Positions 9,598 through 18,056 of a stretch of DNA of 64,000 bases are shown here, piece by piece. Where the stretch lies: assembly GCA_965204925.1 (NCBI GenBank), contig OZ242021.1, positions 930,001 through 994,000 of the forward strand, in the 5' to 3' direction. Under the pieces are notes generated by a model. It was given only the letters and a program-made list of their open reading frames with translations, had not been told where the DNA came from and made no database searches. The stretch's first letter is position 1. Each line of letters starts with the position of its first letter. Position numbers and translations under genes: made by a program. Origin of the DNA: G963663315 sp965204925 (lineage in GTDB: Bacteria; Pseudomonadota; Gammaproteobacteria; Arenicellales; Poriferihabitantaceae).

Positions 9598-10392
9598 CAG
9601 GGCGACAAACTGCAGGACGTCGAGTTTTTCGGCTCTCAGGGAGGAATTGACGCCGGCGCTCGAAAACTGGGATTCCGAAACGAGGTTTTTCAATGAATTT
9701 TTCAGGATCTTTCGGCGCTGGGAAAACGCCTGTCTGACAATGTTGTTCAACCTGTGGCTATCGTTGACGAGATGAGAGATCGACTGTGGATAAAGTCTTG
9801 AAACGGTTGAATGAACCCCGGGAGGCGGAGTAAAAGATTCGGGAGCAACATCGAACAGGCATTCACAACGCAACTCAAGAGCGGTCATGACCGACAGGCG
9901 GCCATAGTGTTTGCTGTCCGGGCCGGCAGACAATCTCAATGCCACCTCCTTTTGTAACATCAGCATCATGTCGTTGATCAGTCCTGCGTTATCGATCAGG
10001 TGAAATAATAACGGGGTCGATATGTTGTAGGGAAGATTGCCTATGATCCTGATTTTGCTCGCAGCCCTTTTTTCCGGGATCAAGTTGCCGGTAAACAGCG
10101 ACTGGATGGGAAGCGTCAGCACATCCTGCTCGATCACGGTCAGTTTTCGTGAGTCGAATTTCCGCCCCAGTAACGCTGCCAGATTGCGGTCCAGCTCGAC
10201 TGCTATAACATGATCGACATGTTCCAGCAGCCTTTCTGTCAACACTCCGGTACCCGGACCAATTTCCAGAATTATCTGATCGCTTTGCGGCGAAAACGCC
10301 CGAATCATTCTGTCCAGGACCCATGCATCGTTGAGAAAATGCTGTCCGAATCGTCTGCGAGCAACGGACCTGTTGAGGACATCACGAGGCAT
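9586..10392 (-). CDS. rsmA: 16S rRNA (A1518/A1519) dimethyltransferase
   Basis: 268 aa (KsgA family), which dimethylates two adenines in helix 45 of 16S rRNA during 30S maturation. Seen: RRRFGQHFLND at the N-terminus, the SAM-binding ILEIGPGTGVLTERLL, VIAVELDRNL, and the catalytic IIGNLPYNISTPL. The frame is open to 10491, but ATG 10392 fits the family start and overlaps the pdxA stop region by 11 bp. pdxA-rsmA is the common gene order; the expected surA upstream of pdxA is missing. Confidence 0.95.
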   Translation of the reverse strand: MPRDVLNRSVARRRFGQHFLNDAWVLDRMIRAFSPQSDQIILEIGPGTGVLTERLLEHVDHVIAVELDRNLAALLGRKFDSRKLTVIEQDVLTLPIQSLFTGNLIPEKRAASKIRIIGNLPYNISTPLLFHLIDNAGLINDMMLMLQKEVALRLSAGPDSKHYGRLSVMTALELRCECLFDVAPESFTPPPGVHSTVSRLYPQSISHLVNDSHRLNNIVRQAFSQRRKILKNSLKNLVSESQFSSAGVNSSLRAEKLDVLQFVALSNA

Positions 10393-11389
10393 CACCTGTA
10401 ACCGCCCGTGTCTGTCCGGCAAACTCCAGCGCAAGGTTGATCGCAGCCAGCAAACTGGTTTCACTGGCCGCGTCGCTCCCGGCAAGCTCAAGAGCGGTAC
10501 CGTGATCTACCGATGTACGGATAATCGGCAGACCCAGGGTCACATTGACCGCCTCCCCGAACCCGCTGTGCTTGATTACCGGCAATCCCTGATCATGATA
10601 CATGGCCAGTATTGCATCCAGTGTACCGGCAACGGAGCGGGTGAAAATCGTATCTGCGGGCAAGGGGCCGACCACCTCCATCCCTCGACTGCGCAGACCA
10701 TCCAGGGCCGGCCCGATAATGGTGATTTCCTCTGTTCCCAGATGTCCGCCCTCTCCGGCGTGAGGATTCAACCCGCATACGCCAATTACCGGAGCAGGAA
10801 TGCCATACAACGCCGAAATTTCCGCGTGTATAACTTCAAGAACCGCTTCAATGCCGTGTCGGGTTATGTTTTCCGGTACCTCACGCAATGGCAGATGCGT
10901 AGTAGCCAGACAGACTCGCAACGAACCTCTGGCCAACATCATGACCGGGCGAGCGCAGCAGGTTCGTTCTGCAATCCATTCCGTATGCCCGCAAAACGGG
11001 ATTCCGGCATCGTTGATCGTGCCTTTATGTACCGGAGCGGTCACCATGCCGTGAAAGCCATGCGCCTGACACAGGTTTACCGCCCGGTCAATACAATCGA
11101 TCACATAGCGGCTGTTATGCGGGTTCAGTTTTCCCGCTGTCACCGGCGCCGGCAAGAAAACCGGCGCCACCTGCATATGACCGGGTTTGTGGGGATGGAT
11201 CCATGATGGATCATCAACGAGGGATATTTCCATGTTGATACCCAGCCGGGCTGAACGATCCTTGATGAGAAGCGGGTCACCGGTGACAGCAAGACGACCG
11301 GAGATGGGATGTTGCAACGCCCGGATGACGATATCCGGCCCGATACCCGCCGGCTCACCGCTGCTGATCACAATTTGCGGGTCGAACAT
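10382..11389 (-). CDS. pdxA: 4-hydroxythreonine-4-phosphate dehydrogenase
   Basis: 335 aa NAD-dependent, metal-binding enzyme of the DXP-dependent pyridoxal phosphate pathway. Landmarks: SSGEPAGIGPDIVIRAL at the N-terminus, VTAPVHKGTIND near residue 138, GHTEWIAE, CGLNPHAGEGGHLGTEE near 240, PLPADTIF, and AMYHDQGLPVIK near 285 with the metal/substrate histidine and aspartate. The 3' end overlaps rsmA. Upstream, where surA normally lies, a horizontally mobile-looking AAA-ATPase gene begins. Confidence 0.95.
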   Translation of the reverse strand: MFDPQIVISSGEPAGIGPDIVIRALQHPISGRLAVTGDPLLIKDRSARLGINMEISLVDDPSWIHPHKPGHMQVAPVFLPAPVTAGKLNPHNSRYVIDCIDRAVNLCQAHGFHGMVTAPVHKGTINDAGIPFCGHTEWIAERTCCARPVMMLARGSLRVCLATTHLPLREVPENITRHGIEAVLEVIHAEISALYGIPAPVIGVCGLNPHAGEGGHLGTEEITIIGPALDGLRSRGMEVVGPLPADTIFTRSVAGTLDAILAMYHDQGLPVIKHSGFGEAVNVTLGLPIIRTSVDHGTALELAGSDAASETSLLAAINLALEFAGQTRAVTGDAS

Positions 11390-11402
11390 CCTCCGAATAT
11401 AC

Positions 11403-12974
11403 TCACCCCGCCCGCATCATCGCCAGATTACGCTTGTCGCGGTCGAATACCAGGGCAAGCAGATGAACTGTCTTGCTGCCCGTGCGGTACTTGCCCGCAT
11501 AATCCTTATCCCGCATCTGAACAAGCGCCTCCTCCAGCCTCGCCTGTACTTGCGCTTCCCGCGCTACCTTCAATTCCAGCACAAATACCTGACCACCACG
11601 CGCCAGGACCATGTCAGAACGACCCCGACTCGTGGAATCCTCAACCCGAATGTCCATACCCAGTATCACAAAACACGAATACAGCAGGGACGCATAATAC
11701 CCCTCGCCATATTCTCCCGCTTCACGACCGCCCCATTGATACGGAATACCGGCGAAGAACGCCTGCAATTCCCGTTCAAATCCCGCAAAGTCGTTGCCGT
11801 CCAGCAAGGCAAGCAACGCCCTGCCGTACTCCGATACCCGCACTACATCCCCGGTAACCGCCTCCAGCAATTGCCGGTTCAGACTCAATCTCACTTCATG
11901 ATTGGGATAGTCCAGTGTGTAGAAAATACCCTCGGGACGATCTTCCTCATCCACAAGGGTCAGATAACCGCACTGGAATAACAGGGCGTTCAGATTGACC
12001 CGCTCAACCTCAAATGTGGACAGGTCGCTGTCGTACATATGCAGGTTCTCCAAATCCAGCGTATTGACCGCCCCGCTTGCCATGCGCTCGTACAAAAAGG
12101 AAGGCGTGCCGGTCTCATACCACCATGGTTTGAACTCCCGGTTCCTGAAATACAGCAGGATGTCAAACGGGTTGTAAACCTTTTCCTTCCCGCGCCAGTG
12201 ATAGCCGTTGTACCAGTGGCGAATATTCTCGCGGTCATCGTCCGTCACATCCGCCAGTTCGGGAGCGAACACCGTTTCAAGGTCATCCTCGGTATAACCG
12301 CAGATTGTGGCGTATTCAGGGTTCAGGCTGAGGTCGTAGAGGTTATTGAGTACCGAGAACAGGCTGACCTTCGAGTACATGCTGATGCCGGTGATAAAGA
12401 CGAAACGAATGTAGTCGGCGCAGCCCTTGATCATGCCGTAGAAGCCGCGCAGATAATCACGGTTCTCCTGCGCCAGTTCCTTGTTCTCCAGCGCATCCAG
12501 TATCGGCTTGTCGTATTCGTCTATCAGAATCACCACCTGTTGTCCGGTGTCCCGGTAGAGATAACGAATCAGACGTTGCAGGCGGTCCGGGGCGGTATAG
12601 TCCAATGGCGGCGGTTCAATACCCGCATCTTCCTCGTGCGCGATTAGCTGGTTGAAGATATTGCTCTTCAGGTTCCCCGACTCGCTGTAGTTCGAGTCAA
12701 AGCTCAGACGCACCACCGGATGTTTGTTGTTCCAGTCCCAGCGTTCATGAATATAAAGTCCGCGGAACAGTTCCTCGTTGCCCTCGAACAACTCCTTCAG
12801 GGTAGAGATTAACAGGCTCTTGCCGAACCTTCGCGGGCGCGACAGGAAGTAGTATTCGCCCTCATCGACCAGTCGTTCAATATGGCGGGTCTTGTCCACA
12901 TAGTAACACTCCTTGCTACGAATGTTGCGAAAGGCCTGCATACCGATCGGTAGTCTGCGCCTGCTCATGGTCAT
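11403..12974 (-). CDS. AAA-ATPase-like / PD-(D/E)XK nuclease superfamily protein, copy 1
   Basis: 523 aa. The N-terminal domain matches the 'AAA-ATPase-like' family (PF09820 type), opening with RRRLPIGMQAFRNI, then the nucleotide-binding FLSRPRRFGKSLLISTL and a Walker B-like VVILIDEYDKPI near residue 146. The C-terminus is a PD-(D/E)XK domain (former DUF1703, PF08011 type) with GRSDMVL and VFVLELKV. The cellular role is unknown; such genes are often multicopy in host-associated bacteria. It is a close paralogue of 13987-15579, with near-identical 3' halves and a diverged block around residues 80-130. Confidence 0.82.
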   Translation of the reverse strand: MTMSRRRLPIGMQAFRNIRSKECYYVDKTRHIERLVDEGEYYFLSRPRRFGKSLLISTLKELFEGNEELFRGLYIHERWDWNNKHPVVRLSFDSNYSESGNLKSNIFNQLIAHEEDAGIEPPPLDYTAPDRLQRLIRYLYRDTGQQVVILIDEYDKPILDALENKELAQENRDYLRGFYGMIKGCADYIRFVFITGISMYSKVSLFSVLNNLYDLSLNPEYATICGYTEDDLETVFAPELADVTDDDRENIRHWYNGYHWRGKEKVYNPFDILLYFRNREFKPWWYETGTPSFLYERMASGAVNTLDLENLHMYDSDLSTFEVERVNLNALLFQCGYLTLVDEEDRPEGIFYTLDYPNHEVRLSLNRQLLEAVTGDVVRVSEYGRALLALLDGNDFAGFERELQAFFAGIPYQWGGREAGEYGEGYYASLLYSCFVILGMDIRVEDSTSRGRSDMVLARGGQVFVLELKVAREAQVQARLEEALVQMRDKDYAGKYRTGSKTVHLLALVFDRDKRNLAMMRAG

Positions 12975-13010
12975 CGTCCGTTGAGAAAAGTTTTCACATC
13001 ATAACACAAA

Positions 13011-13042
13011 GTCAACCAATCAAAATTCCGCCTCAATCCGGG
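13011..13042 (-). pseudogene. 3'-terminal scrap of a lost alkyltransferase-like gene copy
   Basis: About 32 bp closely match the last codons of the intact alkyltransferase-like gene at 15712-16041 (both contain ttccgcctcaatcc, with flanking accaat shared). Just before it, 12971-13010 also resembles the region upstream of AAA copy 2 (gtcatcgtccgttga, then taacacaaag). I read it as the remnant of a duplicated gene, deleted after tandem duplication. The match is short, so the call is tentative. Confidence 0.5.
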
Positions 13043-13132
13043 CGCATCACGGCCAAGGCCATCAACCACTCCGGCGACGAAGGTATGAAGGCATTCAGTA
13101 TACAAGAGACAAATACAAGACGCCGGGACCAC

Positions 13133-13945
13133 TCAACCGCTTGCCCGGACGCGAAAGCGGTGGCGATGGTAAGCGATGTCAAAGGGTGTTTTGGCATGAA
13201 GAACGAGCATATCGTCCCGAAAGGCCGTGGTAATCTGCCCGCGTGCACGGGTAAAAAACTCGGTGTGTTCCGATACCTTCAGATCATCGTTCCAGCGCAC
13301 CCGGCGAACGGCTTCAGTACGGGCAATGAAGTAATTTTGCACTTTGTCAACGACACGATTTTCGCCGAACATCCGGTTGAGCGGAATTTTTGGCGGTACA
13401 GAAGAGGAAACCGGGATATTCTGGAAGTCATGCAGGATATAAAAGGGGAGGTCAATATACCGACCGCCGAGTATGTCGATTTCATCGTGTTCCTCCATGC
13501 TGGAAATGAGAGAGCCAAGTTTTTGACGGCGACTGAATACAAAATCATCGTCCAGCAACAAGAAGTATCGGGTTTTAATTCGCTTGAGCGCTGCATTCCT
13601 GCCGGCCGAGATGCCGGTATCGTAAGGCATGATCAGATTTTCCACTCCGTCCGGACGAGCGGGATTTTTGCTGTCATCAACAACCAGGATATTGGCCTTC
13701 GGATAACGGCGCTTGATACTTCTGACCAGCCTCCTGACCGCATAGGGGCGCTCAAAGGTTTTGATTACGAGGGTCAGGCCGCCGATGTCCGAATGATCTT
13801 TTGGCGCGAAAAAATCGACAATCCGCTCAAGCGCAAGCATTGAACCAATGACCATGTCATAGCACGGCCTGGCAAGGAAGCGCAATTTGCCGTATACCAG
13901 CTTGCCGTACAGAAAATTCTTCTGCCTGGCCGATAGCGGATTCAT
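13133..13945 (-). CDS. Glycosyltransferase family 2-like protein
   Basis: 270 aa, GT-A fold. The N-terminal ~50 residues precede a GT2 core: GLTLVIKTFERPYAVRRLVR, NILVVDDSKN, GISAGRNAALKRIKTRYF (quoted in parts) and the DXD motif as FLLLDDDFVF near residue 150. The C-terminal part (NDDLKVSEHTEFFTR) has the conserved acidic residues of the catalytic region. The acceptor and donor sugars cannot be deduced. It lies between the two AAA-ATPase paralogues. A 75-bp scrap of a second copy of its 5' end survives at 16114-16190. Confidence 0.75.
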   Translation of the reverse strand: MNPLSARQKNFLYGKLVYGKLRFLARPCYDMVIGSMLALERIVDFFAPKDHSDIGGLTLVIKTFERPYAVRRLVRSIKRRYPKANILVVDDSKNPARPDGVENLIMPYDTGISAGRNAALKRIKTRYFLLLDDDFVFSRRQKLGSLISSMEEHDEIDILGGRYIDLPFYILHDFQNIPVSSSVPPKIPLNRMFGENRVVDKVQNYFIARTEAVRRVRWNDDLKVSEHTEFFTRARGQITTAFRDDMLVLHAKTPFDIAYHRHRFRVRASG

Positions 13946-13986
13946 GGAGGAAGATTACGACCCGGGTAGCACACGACACCCGTCAA

Positions 13987-15579
13987 TTATGTACATGATG
14001 CCGCCCGCATCATCGCCAGATTACGCTTGTCGCGGTCGAATACCAGGGCAAGCAGATGAACCTTGCTGTTGCCCGTGCGGTACTTGCCGGCATAGTCCCT
14101 GTGCCTCATCTGAACAAGCGCCTCCTCCAGCCTCGCCTGTACTTGCGCTTCCCGCGCTACCTTCAATTCCAGCACAAATACCTGACCACCACGCGCCAGA
14201 ACCATGTCAGAACGACCCCGACTCGTGGAATCCTCAACCCGAATGTCCATACCCAGTATCACAAAACACGAATACAACAGGGAAGCATAATACCCCTCGC
14301 CATATTCTCCCGCTTCACGAGCGCCCCACTGGTACGGAATACCGGCGAAGAACGCCTGCAATTCCTTGCCGAATCCGTCAAAGTCGTTGCCGTCCAGCAA
14401 GGCAAGCAACGCCCTGCCATACTCCGATACCCGCACTACATCTCCGGTAACCGCCTTCAGCAATTCTTCATTCAGGCTCAATTTCACTTCATGATTGGGA
14501 TAGTCCAGCGTGTAGAGAAATCTCGAACCCTCGATTTTCTGATCCACAAGGGTCAGATAACCGCACTGGAATAACAGGGCGTTCAGATTGACCCGCTCAA
14601 CCTCGAATGTGGACAGGTCGCTGCGATACATATGCAGGTTCTCCAAATCCAGCGTATTGACCGCCCCGCTTGCCATGCGGTCGTACAAAAAGGAAGGCGT
14701 GCCGGTCTCATACCACCAGGGCAGAAACTCCCGGTTCCTGAAATACAGCAGGATGTCGAACGGGTTGTAAACCTTCTCTTTCCCCAGCCAGTGGTAGCCG
14801 TTGTACCAGTGGCGAATATTCTCGCGGTCATCGTCCGTCACATCCGCCAGTTCGGGAGCAAACACAGTTTCGAGGTCGTCATCGGTATAACCGCACAGGG
14901 TGGCATAGTCGGGGTTCAGGCTGATGTCGTAGAGGTTATTCAGTACCGAGAACAGGCTGACCTTCGAGTACATGTTGAGGCCGGTGATGAAGACAAAACG
15001 AATATAATCCGCGCAGTCCTTGATCATGCCGTAGAAACCACGCAGATAATCGCGGTTCTCACGCGCCAGTTCCTTGTTCTCCAGTACATCCAGTATCGGC
15101 TTGTCGTATTCGTCTATCAGTACCACCACCTGCTCGCCGGTCTTGCGTTCAAGACGTTGTATGACATTGCGAAGACGTCTCGCCCCGCTATCCGACCGTA
15201 TGGCAGGCTCAAGTCCATACTGTTGCTCAATACTTTCCAGTTGTTCGATAATGTCCTTTTCCAGTTCGCCTCGCTCATTGTATTTGCCTCCAAAACTCAA
15301 CCGCATCACCGGATGCCTGACGCTCCAGTCCCAACGCTCATGGATATGAAGCCCGCGAAACAGTGGTTCGTTGCCGGCAAACAGTTCGTGCAGGGTGGAA
15401 ATCAACAGGCTCTTGCCAAAACGCCGCGGGCGCGACAGGAAGTAGTATTCGCCCTCATCGATCAGTCGTTCGATATGAGGGGTCTTGTCCACATAATAGC
15501 ACTCCCTGCCGCGAATATTGCGAAAGGCCTGTATACCGATCGGCAGTCTGCGCCTGTTCATGTTCATCGCTTTGGTCAT
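13987..15579 (-). CDS. AAA-ATPase-like / PD-(D/E)XK nuclease superfamily protein, copy 2
   Basis: 530 aa paralogue of 11403-12974 with the same domains: RRFGKSLLIST nucleotide-binding loop, VVVLIDEYDKPI, and the C-terminal GRSDMVL/VLELKV nuclease motif. ATG 15579 (MTKAMNMNRRR) is chosen because it aligns with the start of copy 1 (MTMSRRR), both preceded by the same gtcatcgtccgttga on the plus strand; the frame is open upstream to 15708. The two proteins are almost identical over the last ~250 residues but differ strongly around residues 85-135, a mosaic pattern suggesting gene conversion. Confidence 0.82.
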   Translation of the reverse strand: MTKAMNMNRRRLPIGIQAFRNIRGRECYYVDKTPHIERLIDEGEYYFLSRPRRFGKSLLISTLHELFAGNEPLFRGLHIHERWDWSVRHPVMRLSFGGKYNERGELEKDIIEQLESIEQQYGLEPAIRSDSGARRLRNVIQRLERKTGEQVVVLIDEYDKPILDVLENKELARENRDYLRGFYGMIKDCADYIRFVFITGLNMYSKVSLFSVLNNLYDISLNPDYATLCGYTDDDLETVFAPELADVTDDDRENIRHWYNGYHWLGKEKVYNPFDILLYFRNREFLPWWYETGTPSFLYDRMASGAVNTLDLENLHMYRSDLSTFEVERVNLNALLFQCGYLTLVDQKIEGSRFLYTLDYPNHEVKLSLNEELLKAVTGDVVRVSEYGRALLALLDGNDFDGFGKELQAFFAGIPYQWGAREAGEYGEGYYASLLYSCFVILGMDIRVEDSTSRGRSDMVLARGGQVFVLELKVAREAQVQARLEEALVQMRHRDYAGKYRTGNSKVHLLALVFDRDKRNLAMMRAASCT

Positions 15580-15662
15580 CGTCCGTTGATGGAATCCGGC
15601 ACATCGTAACACAAAGGGGATGTCGTATTTTCCGGTATCGGCGCATGCGGAAAATGACACAC

Positions 15663-15683
15663 GGGCGGCCACAAGGGCCGCCC
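15663..15683. repeat. GC-rich perfect hairpin (REP-like)
   Basis: GGGCGGCC (15663-15670) and GGCCGCCC (15676-15683) form an 8-bp perfect stem around a 5-nt loop. There is no T-run on either side, so it is a poor intrinsic terminator. It lies 28 bp beyond the stop codon of the alkyltransferase-like gene and resembles the dispersed 'GGGCGGCC..GGCCGCCC' palindromes seen in many bacterial genomes. The corresponding position in the other half of the duplication (about 13005) lacks it. Confidence 0.6.
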
Positions 15684-15711
15684 ATACGGTATCTTCATTT
15701 ATGCACAATCC

Positions 15712-16041
15712 TTACTCTGTAAAATCCACCAATGGAAGTTCCGCCTCAATCCAGCCGAATCTTTCAAAATCAATTCGACCGTTTTTGTCAAACACGATTC
15801 CCTCATCGCTCAGCAGGGCTTTTTGTCGATAGGCGCCGCCGCCTTCCTTGCGCTCGCTGACCTCTCCCTTGCTGTTGATTACCCGGTGCCAGGAAATGCC
15901 TGCGTGCGCCGGAGTAGCCGCCAGACAAAAACCAACCTGACGGGCGGAACAACCGGCCATACGGGCAATTTTCCCGTAGCTGGTCACGTTGCCGGCCGGG
16001 ATTCTTTTCACTATATCCCGAATTTTGTCGTACCGGATCAT
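15712..16041 (-). CDS. Alkyltransferase-like protein (MGMT homologue lacking the active cysteine)
   Basis: 109 aa. It corresponds to the DNA-binding C-terminal domain of O6-alkylguanine-DNA alkyltransferases: IRDIVKRIPAGNVTSYGKIA (parts) with the helix-turn-helix, and HAGISWHRVINSKG at residues ~58-71. The PCHRV active-site cysteine is replaced by tryptophan (SWHRV), which defines ATL proteins. They flag O6-alkylguanine lesions for nucleotide excision repair and do not transfer the alkyl group. ATG 16041 gives the normal ATL length; the open frame to 16200 is extension into a glycosyltransferase scrap. Confidence 0.82.
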   Translation of the reverse strand: MIRYDKIRDIVKRIPAGNVTSYGKIARMAGCSARQVGFCLAATPAHAGISWHRVINSKGEVSERKEGGGAYRQKALLSDEGIVFDKNGRIDFERFGWIEAELPLVDFTE

Positions 16042-16113
16042 CGCAATAATCGCGTTCCCTGAAGAATCAGCCGGCTGTCCAGCAGAAAACAGCAGGAGAC
16101 GGCAAGCAATGTC

Positions 16114-16190
16114 AGCAAAGGAAGCGCAATTTGCCACATACCAGCTTGCCGTACAGAAAATTCTTCCATCTGGCCGATAAGTGGATATGG
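16114..16190 (-). pseudogene. 5' scrap of a second glycosyltransferase gene copy
   Basis: About 75 bp match the first ~25 codons of the glycosyltransferase gene at 13133-13945 (13872-13946), sharing for example accagcttgccgtacagaaa. The start codon is not preserved. It sits between the 3' end of glmS and the alkyltransferase-like gene, where a tandem-duplication model predicts a second glycosyltransferase copy. Confidence 0.75.
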
Positions 16191-16200
16191 CGGCAGTCAA

Positions 16201-18033
16201 TCACTCCACCGTTACCGACTTGGCGAGGTTTCTGGGTTTATCTACATCAGTGCCTTTGATCAGGGCTACGTGGTAGGCGAGAAGCTGGAGGGGGATCGTG
16301 AAAATGACGGGAGCGATAGAATTGTCGACCGGAGCCACATCAATGACCTGGAGATTTCCCTGATTGGTCATTCTGGCGTTGGAATCGGCAAAAACGATCA
16401 GTTTTCCGCCGCGGGCGCGCACTTCTTCGATGTTGCCCTTGAGTTTGTTCAGCAATCGGTCATTGGGAGCGACCGATATGACCGGCATTTCGCTATCCAC
16501 GAGCGCCAACGGGCCGTGCTTCAGTTCTCCGGCAGGATAGGCTTCTGCATGAATGTATGAAATTTCCTTGAGTTTCAACGCCCCTTCCAGAGCAATCGGA
16601 TAGTGTACGCCCCGTCCCAGAAACAGGGCATGACGCTTGTCTGCAAATTGTCCTGCAATGACCCGGATTACCGGTTCGAGTCGCAGCGCGTCCTCCACCT
16701 TTCCGGGCACTTCTCGCAGTTCCCTGACCAGTCTGGCTTCGTCCTTTGCAGTCAGATTGAATCTGCGCCCGACCGCCATGCCAAGCAGACACAACGCGGC
16801 CAGCTGGGTTGTGAATGCCTTGGTCGAGGCGACTCCGATTTCCGGTCCCGCGTGAGTCATCAGGATCAGATCGGTTTCCCTGACCAGGGCGCTGTCTGCA
16901 ACATTGCAAATTGCCAGGGAATATTTATAACCCTCCGTTTTGGCGAGGGCCAGGGCGTTCAATGTATCAATGGTCTCACCGGACTGGGACAAGGCGACCA
17001 CCAGACAATCATCGGGCACGGCATGGCTGCGGGAATGAAACTCACTGGCAATCTCCACCTGGCAAGGGATACCAGCCCCCTCGAACCAGTGGCGGGCCAC
17101 CATACCGGCATGATAACTGGTTCCGCAGGCAATGATCTGAATGGATCGGGTACGGTCGAAGACGGCGCTGGCCTTGTTGCCGAAACAGGCTTCAAGGACA
17201 CGGGTTCCGCCAAGCCGCCCTTCCAGAGTATCGGCAATCGCGGTCCCCTGTTCGTGAATTTCCTTTGCCATGAAATGGCGGTAATCTCCGGGACCGGTAG
17301 CCTCCGCGGGGATTGCGCTGACCCTGACTGCGCGACGCCGGGGTTGACCTGACTGATCGGTGATCGTAATAGCGCCTCCCTTTATGTCAACGATATCGCC
17401 ATTTTCAAGGACATGGAAATCCCGCGTAACGGGGGTCAGCGCCGACATGTCCGAGGCAATGAACGCCTCGCCCTGACCGATCCCCGCCACCAGCGGTGAG
17501 CCGCGCCGCGCCCCGATCAGACGATCCGGTTCATCCGCGCTGATCACGCCGATGGCAAACGCGCCTTCCAATACCGCAAGCGCCGCCCTGACCGCTTGCA
17601 GAAGATCGAGACCTTCCCGGTTATGTCGATATATTTCATTGACGATGACCTCGGTATCGGTGTCGGAATGAAATTCCATTCCATATGCGATTTGCGATTG
17701 CCTGAGGCTCTCGTGGTTCTCGATAATGCCGTTGCAGACCAGCGCCACCCGGGCGCCGCCCATGTGAGGATGGGCATTGGTTTCCGTGGCAGGGCCATGG
17801 GTTGCCCAGCGGGTATGGGCAATGCCCGTTGTGCCGTGCATGACATCGGAAGCGGCAAGCGCCTTTTCCAGTTCGGCAATTTTGCCAACACTGCGAATAC
17901 GGGAAATATTGCGCTGCGACCCGGTCAGCGCAATGCCGGCAGAATCGTATCCACGGTACTCCAAGCGTTTCAGCCCGTCCAGCAGAACGGGAAGCGCATC
18001 GGATTTTGCAACCGCGCCGACTATCCCGCACAT
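16201..18033 (-). CDS. glmS: Glutamine--fructose-6-phosphate aminotransferase (isomerizing)
   Basis: 610 aa. It makes glucosamine-6-P from fructose-6-P and glutamine, the entry step to UDP-GlcNAc. The open frame extends to 18093, but ATG 18033 places Cys right after the initiator Met (MCGIVGAVAKSD), as needed for the N-terminal nucleophile. Seen: RLEYRGYDSAGIAL, the class II amidotransferase domain (~1-240), two SIS domains with ACGTSYHAG and LSQSGETIDTL, and the C-terminal LAKSVTVE. It is 23 bp from the glmU end on the same strand, consistent with a glmU-glmS operon. Confidence 0.97.
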   Translation of the reverse strand: MCGIVGAVAKSDALPVLLDGLKRLEYRGYDSAGIALTGSQRNISRIRSVGKIAELEKALAASDVMHGTTGIAHTRWATHGPATETNAHPHMGGARVALVCNGIIENHESLRQSQIAYGMEFHSDTDTEVIVNEIYRHNREGLDLLQAVRAALAVLEGAFAIGVISADEPDRLIGARRGSPLVAGIGQGEAFIASDMSALTPVTRDFHVLENGDIVDIKGGAITITDQSGQPRRRAVRVSAIPAEATGPGDYRHFMAKEIHEQGTAIADTLEGRLGGTRVLEACFGNKASAVFDRTRSIQIIACGTSYHAGMVARHWFEGAGIPCQVEIASEFHSRSHAVPDDCLVVALSQSGETIDTLNALALAKTEGYKYSLAICNVADSALVRETDLILMTHAGPEIGVASTKAFTTQLAALCLLGMAVGRRFNLTAKDEARLVRELREVPGKVEDALRLEPVIRVIAGQFADKRHALFLGRGVHYPIALEGALKLKEISYIHAEAYPAGELKHGPLALVDSEMPVISVAPNDRLLNKLKGNIEEVRARGGKLIVFADSNARMTNQGNLQVIDVAPVDNSIAPVIFTIPLQLLAYHVALIKGTDVDKPRNLAKSVTVE

Positions 18034-18056
18034 AAGCTGTTTTCCGTTGAGGACAT

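Noticed and set aside
14632..15609. 325-codon open frame antisense to AAA copy 2, also mirrored in copy 1
   Set aside because: It is the reverse complement of the AAA gene and appears in both copies only because they are paralogous.
18034..18056. glmS ribozyme upstream of glmS
   Set aside because: Only 23 bp separate glmS from glmU and the ribozyme is a feature of Firmicutes; there is no room for it.
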